Source of the DNA: Gnetum montanum
Lineage: Eukaryota > Streptophyta > Gnetopsida > Gnetales > Gnetaceae
DNA: 64,000 nt
Assembly (NCBI GenBank): GCA_015680685.1
Contig: MNCI01008413.1
Coordinates: 156,896 to 220,895, forward strand
Direction of reading: 5' to 3'
In this document: piece after piece, positions 46,918 through 59,245 of the stretch
Layout: each line of letters starts with the position of its first letter
How positions within the stretch are numbered: the first letter of the stretch is position 1
Translations under genes and position numbers: made by a program
The notes under the pieces: generated by a model
Told to the model about the DNA's origin: nothing
The model's input: the letters and a program-made list of their open reading frames with translations, nothing else
Database searches by the model: none

Positions 46918-47279
46918 TACCCCCACGACTAAGTAAAAAATCATCCTCGAGTTTGTTACAATTTGAAGGGTATGAGGTGATGAGTGACACACATAGCAAA
47001 ACATCTCAAGATACCTAATAATGCTAATAATACATCAAGTGCCTAAGTGTACAGAAGGAATTACAAAACTATGGTGTTTTTGGACAACAAAATTGAACAC
47101 CTTAACAACAATGGATGCACAAACTTGCTGAGTTGCTGAAGATACTAAAGAAGGTCATACAATGCCTGGTGGTGGTGGTTCTGAGGGACCCTCACTAGCT
47201 TTAGGTCATGTGGTGGTTGTGGCTATCTTGTAGTTGTTGTAACTTCTGAAGACAACTGGAAAGCTTCCAACAGATCCCT
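46918..47279 (-). other. 3' untranslated part of the Athila-like element
   Basis: It contains the polypurine tract next to the LTR and the 'ctcgaggatgattttttact' phrase (minus strand) that is conserved upstream of the tract in the copies at 37493 and 41990. No coding sequence recognised. Confidence 0.55.
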
Positions 47280-49650
47280 CATTTTTTCTTATTTCCTTCT
47301 AGGGTCATTCAAGTCCAAGCTTCTTTTCCAATGTGTGCCAAAATAGGAACATCCCATAGACATGGAAGTGCAGGGAAGAGCTCTTTCAAGTTGACAAACT
47401 AGGCCACAAATTATTTTCATTCAATGTCAAATGCTTGGACTAATGGTTGCAGTTGTCATCGAGTCAAGTTCTTCACAATAGAGCATTACCCTTCAAAGAG
47501 GGAGTGAAGAACTTCAAGTTCTATATTTTTGGTTTCTAGATTTTGCTTTGTCTCCTTATGTGCCTTGAACATGCCCTCGTATAACGAATATGAGGTGGCC
47601 ACCTGCTTCTTAAGGTTTGATCATGGCCTTCCAGCTATGAGCATGGCTAGGTTGGCATAATGGAGGTTGGCTAGTTCCATGTATTCTATCATTTCTTCAA
47701 TTTGGAGCTCCTTGAGATGAATCTTAGCTTGGTTGTAGGTGTTTAACCCATCAAAGATGGGTTGCCATACCTTGCCTCTTTCCTTGAGCTATTGGAGGGC
47801 TTGATTCATCTTAGCCTTTGCAACTTGGATTTCTTGTTACAATCCCACATGGTCCCTATAGTTTTTTTTCACCCATTCAAATTTGAGGACCTCAATCTTC
47901 CAAGTGGGGATCTCAATGGTTGTCTTCCATCACAAGGCTCAGACTTCCTCCATTGATAGATTGCAATTGTTGGTAGCCAATATCATTACATTGGTGTTTA
48001 CCCTAGCCAACTCCTCTTATTGTTAGTGGATAAAATCCTTCATTTGTTGATTTTTGAGACTAACATTGCACAGGTGATGAACTTTAGCTATCAACCCAAC
48101 ATTTTCTTAGCAAACCTCTATTAAGTCCTTGTTTAGATGATAAGAACCTTTATCAAAGACATCCGAAAGTGGTTGCCCAGTTCCCACTAGTCAGTCCAAC
48201 AATTCTTCATGTTGTGCTACATAAAGTCTACCACTTTGAGTCCCTACAGACATCTACACATTCTTTGAGCTCATGTATGTTCAGTATAGGCACTGCAGGT
48301 GCATTCAAAGCCATGGTGATTGTATCAGTGACTACTTCTACCATGACTTCCTATCCTTGGTGCTACATTGCCAAGAAAACTACCTCTTCACCCTCCTCTA
48401 ACTGCACCAAGAAGGTAGTAACATTTCCTAAAATTTCTGGGAACAATTGTTGATTCATCAACATAGTTACTTCCTAGGTGTTAGGGTCTACTCTCATAGG
48501 CACTTGTGTCCACGTGGACGAAAGCATCAACCTTGCCTTCTCCAGCAGGATCACAGATCAGGCCACTTGCTCTAGATGGCTCAAGGTAGGATCATACACT
48601 AAAGGGTCTCCACCACCATTGGTTCCCACCTGTTTCTCTTGTTGGTGCAGGAGCGATTGTTATATCTTGTGTATGTGCTCTGTGATCGTGCGCAAGCCTG
48701 ACCCTATTGCTTGTATGGATGATGGAGGTGGTGGCTACTCTTCCTTTTTTTTGTTGTGGTGGGTGTTTTCTCTTTTATCATCTCACATCACGAGGCAATT
48801 GGAGCATGATGGAGTGTGTCATTAGTATATTGGTCTATCCCTACCTATTTGCATATTTTTTGATTAGGCAAAGAAAGGGTAGAGCTTTCCTTCCACGTTC
48901 GTTTTCCACAAACTGTTTCTCAATTTCTAGGAAGAGTAACTGTGGAAGGTTGATGGGAAATTTCTCACTTAAGGTGCCACAAGTATGATCAGAGAAGGTG
49001 GTGACTTTGCTAGGTCTTACCATTGGATTTAAGTGGTAAGACACAATTTTGGAGTAGACTTGTTCTACAGTGGTCAATGCACCAAACTCTTTATGGTACA
49101 TCCCATAACATCACCTGGTCCACTCTACTTTCACTTTAGGAGCTACTTGTTTGGAAATTTCTACCACATCAACCCCAATCTCAGGCAACCCAAGGGTCTA
49201 TGCAATTTCCTTTGCAAAGTAAGATACATGAATATCTTTGATTCTTACCCATGACCCCAGTTGTCAATTTGTCAAGAAGAGATAAGTTTTCCCCAAGTAC
49301 CACTTACCATTGGATGTGATGATTGGCCACATGGGAGAATTCTACAACTAGGTGTTGACTTCCTCTGGTGCACTTTCTAGGAATGATCTAAAGTTTAACT
49401 CTTGAAGGATCATTCATTGCAGCTCTTTTGGCTTGATAGCATCAAGGTAGGCTCTAGTCAAGGTAACCTCAACCTTTAGCACCCTTACCGGAGTCTCATC
49501 CTCATGCAACTATTCTATGGAGACCTCTTCTTTAGGAATCTAATGAACAAATTCCTTGTTCCTCTCGTAGAGGGCCAGTTGCATGTGAGCCCTCTGTGTG
49601 CTCCTAAGGTTGCATGCCTTGTCCTTATACGGTTCTAGGTCACTTCTCTA
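47280..49650 (-). pseudogene. Long 3' accessory ORF with coiled coil, decayed, function unknown
   Basis: On the minus strand, downstream of pol. An N-terminal part near 49230-48840 reads IKDIHVSYFAKEIA, TLGLPEIGVDVVEISKQVAP, CYGMYHKEFGALTTVEQVYS and SEKFPINLPQLLFLEIEKQF, then RKALPFLCLIKKYANR. A basic, Ser/Thr/Pro-rich middle follows at 48840-48480. A helical part at about 47840-47330 has VAKAKMNQALQ-LKERGKVW, YNQAKIHLKELQIEEMIEYM, ELANLHYANLAMLIAGR and NLETKNIELEVLHSL, which looks like coiled coil. Stops are scattered. The same blocks, with mostly conservative changes, occur in the copy at 37493-40440, so the ORF was under selection while the family was active. The position fits the env-like gene of Athila elements, but I see no signal peptide or membrane segment here. 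Function not known. Confidence 0.6.
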
Positions 49651-49824
49651 GGGGTTGTGATGGTCCTTCCTCCCTTGGATGTCTTGGTTTTGGTGCCATC
49701 TACAATCATATCATAACCATGAATTAAAATGTGTGCATGTTTCCCCAAAATGGCAATAAAATACCTTCTTATGATGGTTGGCTATGATAGTGACATGTAC
49801 ATTTTTTTATCTAAGGTGGTGTTT

Positions 49825-49960
49825 GATTAACCCTAGGTGTTTGGATTACCCTAGGATGAGTTTGATTAACCCCTAGGGTGTGTTGAGTTTTGATTAACCC
49901 CTAGGGTGCATTGAGTTTTGATTAACCCTAGGGTGCAATAAGTTTTGATTTACCATCGTG
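49825..49960 (+). repeat. Tandem repeat of about 30 bp with CCCCTAGGG core
   Basis: Five imperfect units of 'gttttgattaacccctaggg' plus 'tgcattga'. The core CCCTAGGG is itself palindromic. It lies within the 3' region of the Athila-like element. Confidence 0.7.
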
Positions 49961-51899
49961 TCCCTAGGCCCCCATGACGTAGAGCATACCTTCGATAGTA
50001 AAATAGTGAAGGAACAAGTAGATGTGGATAAGCGGTAGGATGGTAATGTGCTTGGGAAGGATATTAGATACAGAAAACTTGAAAAACTCCCCTAGCATTA
50101 TGAGCAAATGGACAACATCCTAAGGCACAACACATGTATATATAAGGGTCTAGGCATTGCATCTATGGGGTTGCGTAAATGTGGCTACGTCAATGTAGGT
50201 AAACGTGGCTACGTTGATGTAGGCACTACGTATATGGGGTTGTGTCGATGTAGTTATTCATCTATGTTGACCACCATTGAATAAGGAGTTAAAGGACCAA
50301 ATCTATGAGTTTTGGCATAACATTAGAGTTAGGAAAAAGCTAAGAGACTCGAGAACATGATGGAACCACAAGGAAGGGATGTCATTGTCCAAAGAAGAGG
50401 CAAAGTGAGGAGAATGGCATAATAGGGGACTTGATGGATGAAGAGCCACACAATGGGCAGCATAAAAATGGTTGACCAACTATATCAACGGGGTAGGATA
50501 TTAACAATCGATACCAAAGGATGTGCAAGTGAGTCCTCCCCCTAGTAGGCTTTAGCCTTGTGTGTGCCCCTGCACATTGTCAACATAGGAGTCCATGGGA
50601 ACCATAGTTAATTAATGGCCATTAGAAGTTAATACTCACACCCACAAGAACCAACCAAATGATTTATGAATTCTAAAAAACCAAGAAAAATGATCAAAAT
50701 GTAAAATGAGCAGTGAGGTGAATAATGGAGAGAAATTGAGAAGGGAAAAAAATGTGTGAAATGGAATTCTGAATCATGGTCACATGAAATTGCTTGTGAA
50801 GTTGGTGATTAAGTAACCTAGTAGGATCCATCCTCAATCTAGACCAAAATGAGCCACATTCAGTGACTTCACATCAACATTCTAAGACTAGTCCAGCCCT
50901 TGAAACACAAGAGTGTTTTCACAAAACAACCACCATTCCAGAATGGGTGAGACATAGGAAGTGAGAAAGGGCTTGAGTGAGAGGGGACAAGACAAATCCC
51001 ATCCCTAGTGCTTGTAGCCCTTAATAGTTGGTCTAAGGGATGTGCTTTGAATTCCCATGTTGGGTTTTCTTGTTTTGTTTTTGACCAGGAATGACACCAT
51101 GCAAAGATCCAAGCATTTTCACATTGATTTTTTCAAAGGGGTGTGCTTTAAATCCTCATCATTTTTTGTTTTGTTGTTGTTTTTCTTTATTTTGAATGAT
51201 GAGGACTACACCATGCAAGCATAGATTACTATTTAGCTTCCTGTATGAAGGGATATGAAAGGGTAAGAAGTCCATGAGAACATGTTCGCATACAAGGGAA
51301 CAGAGAAGTACAAAGAATGTTGCATTCCCTTGAAATCACACCCTATTCAACCCATTGGATCCTTATCAAGTTGGGAACCTATTCAAGCCACAAATTAATT
51401 AAAGCTGTATTGAATGAAAGAGGGATTGCATGTTTCCACAATAGGAAAAACCATAGAGTGTGTGGATGGGTGGATGACATGGACTCACTACCTATTAAAT
51501 GAAGTGAAAGTATAACTTAGCTTCCTAAAACCAAAATGCTAAGGTGAGAATTAGATATAATAGACAACCCATCATAAGAATGCCCCTATTGGGTGCAACC
51601 ATCTCACCATTGCATCCTGTGGCAATAAGATAGCTTTATTAGCAAAAATAAATAGAGGGAAATAACTAACATAAAATAGAATAGAATGACAAAAGAGAAA
51701 GAGTAGGTAAGAAATGTCAAATGTATGAATGATGGTGTAAAATAAAAATGTGTAAAATAAAAAATAAAGAAAAGACCTGAGAGGCTAGAAAAATTGTTTT
51801 AGTATGGGTAGCAATCTTACTCATGACTAAACTTGGAGGAGGAGATTCAAAAGATGGAATGTGGCTGACCATTTGATGAAATGGTAGTGACACTGGGCT
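49961..51899 (-). other. Non-coding part of the element; possible nested LTR at 49970-50600
   Basis: 49972-49981 reads cccccatgac, the reverse complement of the polypurine tract seen at 42011. 50130-50290 holds 'gtatatataagggtc' followed by four phrases of the type 'ggctacgtcaatgtagg', the same TATA-plus-short-repeat layout as the LTRs of this family. A diverged solo LTR is possible, but I could not fix both ends. The remainder to 51899 has no recognisable domain. Confidence 0.35.
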
Positions 51900-52180
51900 G
51901 GTGTAGTTAATGGAAGAGTTTTAATTGTTGCATGTTGAACAACTGTGTTTTCATTGGGTCTTCCGGTTTATGCATGAGTAGGGTCCTAGATGGAAATGTC
52001 TCAAAAACAATATAAGGTCCATCCCACAGTGTTTGAAACTTTTTCCATTATGGCACATGTGTGGGGTTCCAATAGAGAACCTTATCTCCACATTGAAATG
52101 TTACCTTCCGAATTCTAAGGTCATGACATTGTTTGTTATATGCCTTATGTACCTCATTTGATGATAGGGATCGATATATA
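51900..52180 (-). pseudogene. pol: Integrase C-terminal domain, decayed
   Basis: The minus strand reads SSNEVHKAYNKQCHDLRIRK, then VTFQCGDKVLYWNPTHVP, a stop, then WKKFQTLWDGPYIVFETFPS. This is the GPY-type C-terminal part of a Ty3/gypsy integrase (pattern F--GD-VL followed by K---W-GPY-I). There is no integrase core before it; instead, RT N-terminal sequence lies immediately upstream. Confidence 0.72.
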
Positions 52181-52189
52181 TTTGATGTT

Positions 52190-52480
52190 GCCATACCCTA
52201 GGATCAATCCCTATTAACTCAAGATATGACCATGTGAAGGTAGTCAACCACTTGTTTAGCATCCTTAGCAACTTCTCATTTTACTTAGGAGGAAGAGTGG
52301 CATTATTACCAAGTTACCATTCTGCAAGAATGCATATTCTAGGTTGACCAACAAGGGCTTTAGTTCTAGGGGCTCCTATTTAAAACTTTCAATGATCTAC
52401 AAATTTCCTCAATTGGTAGCATCATTAGTAGTGGAAAGTTGTTGATGGACCTATTCCAATTCATCTATGCTCCCCATATA
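52190..52480 (-). pseudogene. pol: Reverse transcriptase N-terminal piece, truncated by deletion
   Basis: The minus strand reads LELKPLLVNLEYAFLQNGNL, then WSYLELIGIDPRVWQHQIYI. It matches the segment before the RT palm in Athila-like elements (ELKPLP-HLKYAFL, then GI-P--C-HKI-L). The palm, RNase H and integrase core that should follow are absent. Confidence 0.7.
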
Positions 52481-52559
52481 GGTACATACAAGGCCCTTAG
52501 AGGGTTCCATGCATAGGGTGCCACTATCAAAGTCAGTGGTCAGCCACTAGGTGCCTTGA

Positions 52560-53110
52560 TTGGTAGCTACTACATACAGGCATCGTTGGATTTGTGACCA
52601 AGTGGCACACTGAATGCATTCTTGAACAGATGTCCACTCAAAAGACCAGAGTTGTTGTACATAGTTGCACCTAGAATCATTGTGCATGATGCATAGGATG
52701 TGCTTCTTCTTGATCTTTCCAAAGAATTTTCCTTGGAAATTTCAAGGGAGAGATCTTGGAGTCCCAAACATGCATCCACCGTGCTAAGACATGCCCTTCC
52801 CATTATAATTGGGAAGTCCCTTGTAGTTATCGACATAGATCACCAAGAAATTAGCAAGGTAGGACCACCTACAAATTGTGGTCACAATATCTTCTACCAA
52901 TCCCAAGGGTATAGTGATGGATTGGTATGCTAACTCGAGCTGAATGTTGCTCTTCTTCAATGGAGGTAGGTTCCAAGTCTTTTACATATCATGTGAAATC
53001 AGGTTGACACCTAACCCCAAATCTAGAAGAGCTTTGCATGGCTAGTTGCCTACCACTTGAAGGTATATGAGAGAGCTTTCTAGATTAGCCAATTTCCTAG
53101 GGAGATGACC
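52560..53110 (-). pseudogene. Aspartic protease, decayed (Athila-like element)
   Basis: The minus strand reads LFLDLGLGVNLISHDM near 53030-52985, where relatives have ALLDLGASVNLMP, so the catalytic Asp is kept but G-A-S is altered. It continues WNLPPLKKSNIQLELAYQSI, TIPLGLVEDI and ends DFPIIMGRACLSTVDACLGL (52819-52760), the counterpart of the PIILGRPFLATA block. Several stops are present. It is followed on the minus strand by the RT N-terminus, as expected. Confidence 0.75.
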
Positions 53111-54099
53111 TACCTTGATCCAGTCCATCATAGAATGTGTTAGCATGACGGTTTGCATGCTGGAAGGAATTTGGTTCAAAGGTTGCTCGAAGGATTGAGT
53201 ATCAGAGGTAATTGGAGATGTAGGGGCACTAGCCGCAGATGAGTGTGAGGGTGTGTTTAGGTTATTGAGCTAAAATAAAGAACATTTCTATAGCTTTGGT
53301 TTTAACCCACTTGGCTAAGAAGCCAGTTGTAAATTAACGACCCTCATGGCATTACACTACTGTGGCTATGGAGGTATTTCTTCCTACATGGATGAAGCAA
53401 GAGGTAGCTAAGTTGAGGATTGATGGATAGGTATGGTCGAAGGAGGTGGTAGAGGATAGTTTCGATGTGGGTTTTCCACCTTGGGTGATGGATATGGAGC
53501 CTAAAAGTATTCTAGAGGGTAGTAATGATTTTGAAAGGTTGCATGACTAGAAGAGTCCCATGGGGAGATTGGTTGTTGAACATAGTACCCATAAGGATCC
53601 AGCTACCAGTAAGGGTATTGCTCATATGATTATGGTAGATCTTCACTTGGATAATATCCTTGCTATTTGTGGAACTACCTAGAATTAGCTTGGGGATAGG
53701 GCAATCTCTGAGGTGTTTGCCTTTTTGCTAAGCAAGGGTTTAGAGCATGCACCCTAGACTCTTTCAAATGTGACACTATAAGGGAGCATCCCTTAGGATG
53801 TTCATATTGGCATATGTCACATTCATCGTCCTCCTTTCTGTCTAAGTCTGCAACTAGTTCTACAGCAGCAACCTTGTGCTTAGCCTTACGGTAGGCACAT
53901 TCAGCCTCTTTCCTCCTTCATTGATCCAAATCATTACTTTGTTCTTTGGATTCTACTACAATTTTTAGAATACTTTGGAATTTTTATTCCAAAGAATCCC
54001 ACATCTTGTCCACTTGGTTGAAATTTTAGAAGTGAACTTTTGTATGGGTAAAGTATTCTTATTCACTACTATATCCAAAGATGACTCCTCCTTGTCTTC
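53111..54099 (-). pseudogene. Gag-protease linker region, decayed
   Basis: The minus strand is low in recognisable motif but continues the coding strand between gag and protease. A Cys/His cluster near 53830-53760 ('catttgaaagagtctagg' side) may be a degraded zinc knuckle; this is uncertain. Confidence 0.35.
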
Positions 54100-55500
54100 A
54101 AAGAATTGGAAATCCCTCTTCTGAATTGAAGGGTCTCCCTCTGCACTTTCACATTTCTGTAGTTCTCCCTCTTCCTTAGCTACCTTCTTAATTAATCATT
54201 GAAGCTGATGGGCCCTTAACTCAAATAGCCATCCTTGAGCATAAATGTCAAGGGTCCTTGTTTTGAAGCAAAGCCCATCTATAACATGGTAGAGCTATTC
54301 CTTCTAAGAGTAACCATGACCAAGGCATCGGTGCAACAAGTAATATCTACTCATAGCTATGTCCAAGGGCTTATGGCTACCTTGTTTATGCCCCTGAATC
54401 TCTCATCTCAGATTAGAGACTCTAGAGTAGGTTTGGTATTTATTATTGAAGAGCTCCAACATCGTACTCCATCAGCTAATTGATTCCAGTTCCAAAGACC
54501 GATACCATCTTTCTACTTCCTTGGTGAGTGTTTGGGGGAATAAATTGAGTTTTTGCCATTTATTTTTGATATTCTGTAGCGTGCAGGAATCATGAAAAGC
54601 TTATAGGTGAATATGCAGATCATAGTTATATCCCCCTTCAAACTTGGGAATGTTGTTCATATCAAGGTGCTTGATTCGGCTATCTTACAAATGCCTAGTA
54701 CGTATGTGAATTGCCTCTGCTATGTTGAGCATGCATCAAGTGGCAAGTAGTGGTTCATCAGGGTCATGGCCCTGATGATAGCCATGGCATCCATAATAGT
54801 CCCTGCTACCTCTCCTTTCATGATAGTGATCCTCCTGTAATTTCTCACACCCTCGATCATGCCATCCCTGTTGGCTCCCTTGATCATCATCATCATCACA
54901 GTCCCTCCAACGATGGTTGTGGTTAGATTCAGAACCTGATGAAGCTAAGGTGGAAAGAGGGGAATGAAGATAGCCTCAAACATCACATCCATATTCACCT
55001 TCACCATGATCTCCTCTAGAAGATCCCTCAGCATCTTGGAACTCCCAGTCACTTGAACCTCTATTTTGTATGATGGATTGGATGTTCTGACATGGGGGTA
55101 AAGATGTAGAAGAATAGGAACTATGAGGAATAGGTTCCTCATCATCGTGGTGGATCTACAAGGACAAAGGGTTATAGGACCATTTGCCCTTTTCTTGTTC
55201 ATGGTGTTTGGCCTACTCCAGGTCCCACCTACATTGTGCCTCATTTGGACGATAGTCCCAATAATCATGATCCTCCATCCTATACTCCTCCACTCGATCC
55301 TGGATCTCCAATCTAGGGAGAGTTTGGAGTAGCATTCCAAGAACCAATTGATCAGAGGGAAATATGATGTTTCCCTCTATGTCCCACCATTACATCTTCT
55401 CATCTTGATGCAAGATAAATGTGAAGTTGGGTATATACTCATCCAAATGAGTATATATTACACGACATTCCTGGGGCACTTATGGGTTGGATTTTTCTTG
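54100..55500 (-). pseudogene. gag: gag polyprotein, decayed (Athila-like element)
   Basis: The minus strand reads NNIPKFEGGYNYDLHIHL near 54665-54610, then AFHDSCTLQNIKNKWQKLNL, FPQTLTKEVERWYRSLELES and ELFNNKYQTYSRV. This is the standard capsid order: a P-F-G start, the LRLFPFSL-A--W block, and the F---F/Y segment. The stretch 55340-54945 is open for 131 residues on the minus strand but lacks recognised motifs and may be partly out of frame. The start codon could not be fixed. Confidence 0.65.
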
Positions 55501-55651
55501 CCTGTGAGAAGAAGACATATCACTGGTAAATAATAAATAACTAATTGTGATGTATTGTTACCTAAGTCATTTAGTGTGAGTAGATTTCGACATTCTGGAT
55601 CCATAATAATGAAGTGAGTGATGATCTTGCTAAACTAGACCACCCATATTA
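55501..55651 (-). other. Leader of the Athila-like element
   Basis: Short sequence between the 5' LTR and gag. The minus strand next to the LTR reads TAATATGGGTGGTCTAG. I could not match it to a standard tRNA primer with confidence. Confidence 0.4.
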
Positions 55652-56538
55652 TGAGCGGCGAGGTAGCCCTATGCCCAACCATACAAATCACAAGCATTCA
55701 CATGTGACCTAGTTGAGTTTCAAAGACCACAGGCACTTACATAGATAGAATTATAGAAAGAAAAACCTCAATTAGAACGATCATTTTCCTCTCAACCTCA
55801 CTTGTGACATTCTCGCATGATGGTTAAGTGAGTTTGAGGCATATGATTTTTATGTGTTTTCTTCTTATCTTTAAAGTCTATTTCCTCTAGTGTAGGAAAT
55901 GAAAGGCCATATAATGTTACGATTACTTTACCCTAGTGCTTAACTATCCCTAGCATAAACAACCGATCCCATCCTCTATGCACACCCTAAGTGTGTCCTA
56001 AACACTACTAGGCTATTTGATGTTAAGTGTCACTAGGTTGCCAAGTGTTAGATATATGTTCGGGATGGTCATGCTTATGGTTCTCATAAACTATAAAGAG
56101 CACTATAACTGTAAAGTGATAATCATAATAAAATTTTCTAAAATTATTAAAATATTAAAACATTTTAATGCTTAAGTATTTTAATCCAAATTCTGCAAGG
56201 AATGTTCAAAAATCTCATCTTTATTACTATTCATGCCAATGGCTTTGGTACATTAGCACTCGAATAAATAGTTGTACAATCTTCAAACTCCTACTATAGG
56301 CACTTGGGAAATATTCTAACTTTCATGGAGGAAAACTACAAGAGTTTTGCTACAATTTGAACAAGAGATGCCACAAATGTGGTGGGTGCATGCATATTTA
56401 TAGTAGGAAATGGACTCTACGTCAACGAGGCCATGTCAACTCTTGAAAAGATGCATCGATAGGGTCACATGGATGCAGCCATGTTAATGAGGCTTCGTTG
56501 ACATGGCCTAGTTGATGTAGTGATTGAATGCTTCATCA
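55652..56538 (-). repeat. 5' LTR of the Athila-like element
   Basis: 887 bases aligning end to end with 46034-46917. TATA box at 56395-56402 on the minus strand. Differences from the other LTR are moderate in number and mostly transitions, suggesting a younger insertion than copies 1 and 2. Confidence 0.85.
56395..56402 (-). promoter_or_regulatory. TATA box, 5' LTR of the Athila-like element
   Basis: Plus tatttata in 'gcatgcatatttatagtagg', as in the other LTR. It would start the genomic transcript, running leftward. Confidence 0.65.
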
Positions 56539-56542
56539 TCGA

Positions 56543-59245
56543 TGAAGAGAAAAATGATATCATGTCAAATTACATTGTTTGGAATCATGTAATTAATGTA
56601 GATCAATATAGTTGTTTCTATATTACTATAGGTTACCAAAGCACAATGAAATAAGACAAGCCTTGGGCAAAAAAATAAAGATATCTCTATACATTGTAAC
56701 AAGTAATTGAAATTTGTTAGCACTAAGAGGATTTTTTTTACAAGACTTAATCTAGATCAATTATGATGCAACTTGCTTTGGATTTGACATGAATTTGTAG
56801 ATCAAGAGTTGGAGAACATAAATCTAATGAGCATTAAGAGTTTCAATGCAAATTTAAGATAAAATGAAAAAAATCATGAAGAAATTTCATTTTCTTCATA
56901 GAAATACAATTGAACTTCATGAAATAACATCAATAACTTGTAAATCTCATAAAATTTTCTTTATCAATAACGATAAATTCAAAAATGGCTAAGAATTTCA
57001 AAGATATTTCAATATTAAATGAGAATAAAATAAAATAATTATCAACGTATAAAAAATAACTTCAAATGGTATCAAATAAGGGCAAGCTTCTTATTTTGTT
57101 AAAATACTTATCTTCCTTATTCTTTAAAGAACCTTTATGATTTTGAGAGATGTGAGTAATGTAAATTTAAGGATTTATAAGAGATTAAGAATCTTTAATA
57201 CCAATGTGAGAGAATTGTGAGAAGTTTGTAAGAGACCTTTTCTATCAAATAAAATGGAGGGAGCTTTGAATTGGAGGAAGCTTGAGAACTTCATTGATCA
57301 TTAATGAACAATTAAAAATTCTTGATCAATAATGGAAATCCTTATAATAATTGAGTGTTGAGTAAGAAAGGATAAAAAATAAAATGATAGCACTCATGGT
57401 TGATCACTCTTTAATACTTCAAATTATATTACATGAAGGCTCATGACCTCTATTTATAGCTTGAGAGAGAGGTTTGACCCCTTCTTTATGTGGATTTTAT
57501 CCCCTAATTTATGAAATTTGCTACTTAAATTTTAATTTTATAATTTTATTTTAGAATAACTATTACTCTTTAGAGTTTGACAATGAAAAAAAATAGAAAA
57601 TAAAGATAAAATTATGCATTGAGCCAAAAGTTGATAGTCTTATGATGGACTTGACATAGAAATGTTGACCTATAAACACATGTTTGTAGAGCACATACAT
57701 CAAATACCAAGTTATTTAACAAACATAGATATGAATTATCAATGAATAAAGTAACTAAACTAACTTTTCCACTTCAACCCATGAATCAACAAATAAAAGG
57801 CTAGCACATTCTACAAATTAGTTTCAAATATGTGAAATATTTTCATAAGTATCCAACCAAATTAAAATTTTGAAACAATTCAAACAAACAAACTCCCAAA
57901 GTATCATACAAATGGATTTATTTATTAGTCTCAAACTAATCTCCCAATGCTTGAGGCATTACCCAACACTCACTTGTAATGTTTTGGAGGCAAGAAATAA
58001 GATAAGTAATGCTAGGCTCACTCTTCCATGTAGAATGAGACCTACAATGACAACCACACTAATGAATTTCATTGAGTGTCAAATATTAAACATCTATAGT
58101 AAGTCTATCTCCAATCATCCACAAAATTTGGTGCTAACCCCTAATAAACAATAAACATATGGACATGTAAACATGTGCAAATCAAATGTCAATGGTTAAG
58201 AAATACAAACAATCAAGCCAATGAGCCAAAAATAACCAACAACTCCAACATGGCTTAATAATTAACTCCAAGCTCAAATACAACAATACAACATATCTAA
58301 GATCCTCCAAATAACATTGAATGGTATCAAAACATGTCAAGACATGTTGTACTAATTCCCAGTAATAACATTGGATGAACATAAATAAAGATTATAAACC
58401 ATAACATTTGATGGCTAACCAAAATTTAACCAAAGCATAGTCATGACTCATTGCCTTCTCAAAAACTAAAATGGAACTTTCTACCCTAACCATTACTATG
58501 CCACCACTTAATCATAATTCATGGTCATAGATCATGACCTAACCATGACCTATAATCAATACTAAATGATTGAAAATGGCGTAGAGTGCTAAAAATAACT
58601 TAAAAGACTTAAAAATTTCATCATGACTCATGGTGGATAACCAATATTATACCATGATATGTTGTATCTCAAGTTTGCCCAAACATACACAAAAAATGTA
58701 ATTTAAAGCTTCTAGGTTAACCATGATCACATCACTACCTATGTTGAGAGACCACTATCTAACTAACTCCCATGGATAGCATTAGTGATTTCACCACAAC
58801 CCATGATGAACCTATGGTTGTGGCATAAAAATTAAGACAAGAAAAAAATTAACAGGAAATAATTACTGAACATTATAAAAATAATAAGAAACTCTAGAAA
58901 CCAGATAGTTATCACTAAATGGACATTAACCTATCCCCAATTAAGAAAAATTTATATAAGAATACTTAAAGATATAGCAAAGGATTCAAATCCTAGGAAA
59001 TCATCAAAAGTTTTTCAAAATACCAAAGACTTGGAATTCATCAAAATGAATAAAACCCATCTAGACCTAAGAAAAGAAAATTATTGTAGTTAACATTAAG
59101 ATATGTACATAATATACATTCCCAAAATGATTGTAACATTGAGTTCTCATAAAATCCCAATTTCTAAAAATCACTAAAAACACTAGAATTAAATGATAAA
59201 TATTGTAACAAATTCATAAAAAATGAGTCATTTTTAAATATGAAA
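56543..59245. other. AT-rich sequence, possible minus-strand LTR promoter near 57455
   Basis: The sequence continues the one interrupted at 46033. At about 57453-57460 plus-strand 'tatttata' within 'gacctctatttatagcttga' gives a minus-strand TATAAATAGAGG box, so part of this region may be another LTR. 58480-58800 contains repeated 'catgacc' and 'atgatcat' phrases. No coding domain was seen. Confidence 0.35.

Larger units (their letters stand above)
46034..56538 (-). mobile_element. Complete Athila-like Ty3/gypsy element with internal pol deletion
   Basis: About 10.5 kb, read on the minus strand: 5' LTR 56538-55652, gag about 55500-54100, protease 53110-52560, RT N-terminus 52480-52190, integrase C-terminus 52180-51900, a long 3' region with an accessory ORF (49650-47280), a polypurine tract (46928-46919) and 3' LTR 46917-46034. 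The flanks are TTGA (46030-46033) and TCGA (56539-56542), a short duplication differing at one CpG. Both LTRs and the accessory ORF link it to the copies at 36681 and 42022. Confidence 0.82.

Noticed and set aside
48169-48825. Plus-strand open frames of 94 and 115 residues
   Set aside because: They are antisense to the accessory ORF of the minus-strand Athila-like element, which is supported by conservation in a second copy.
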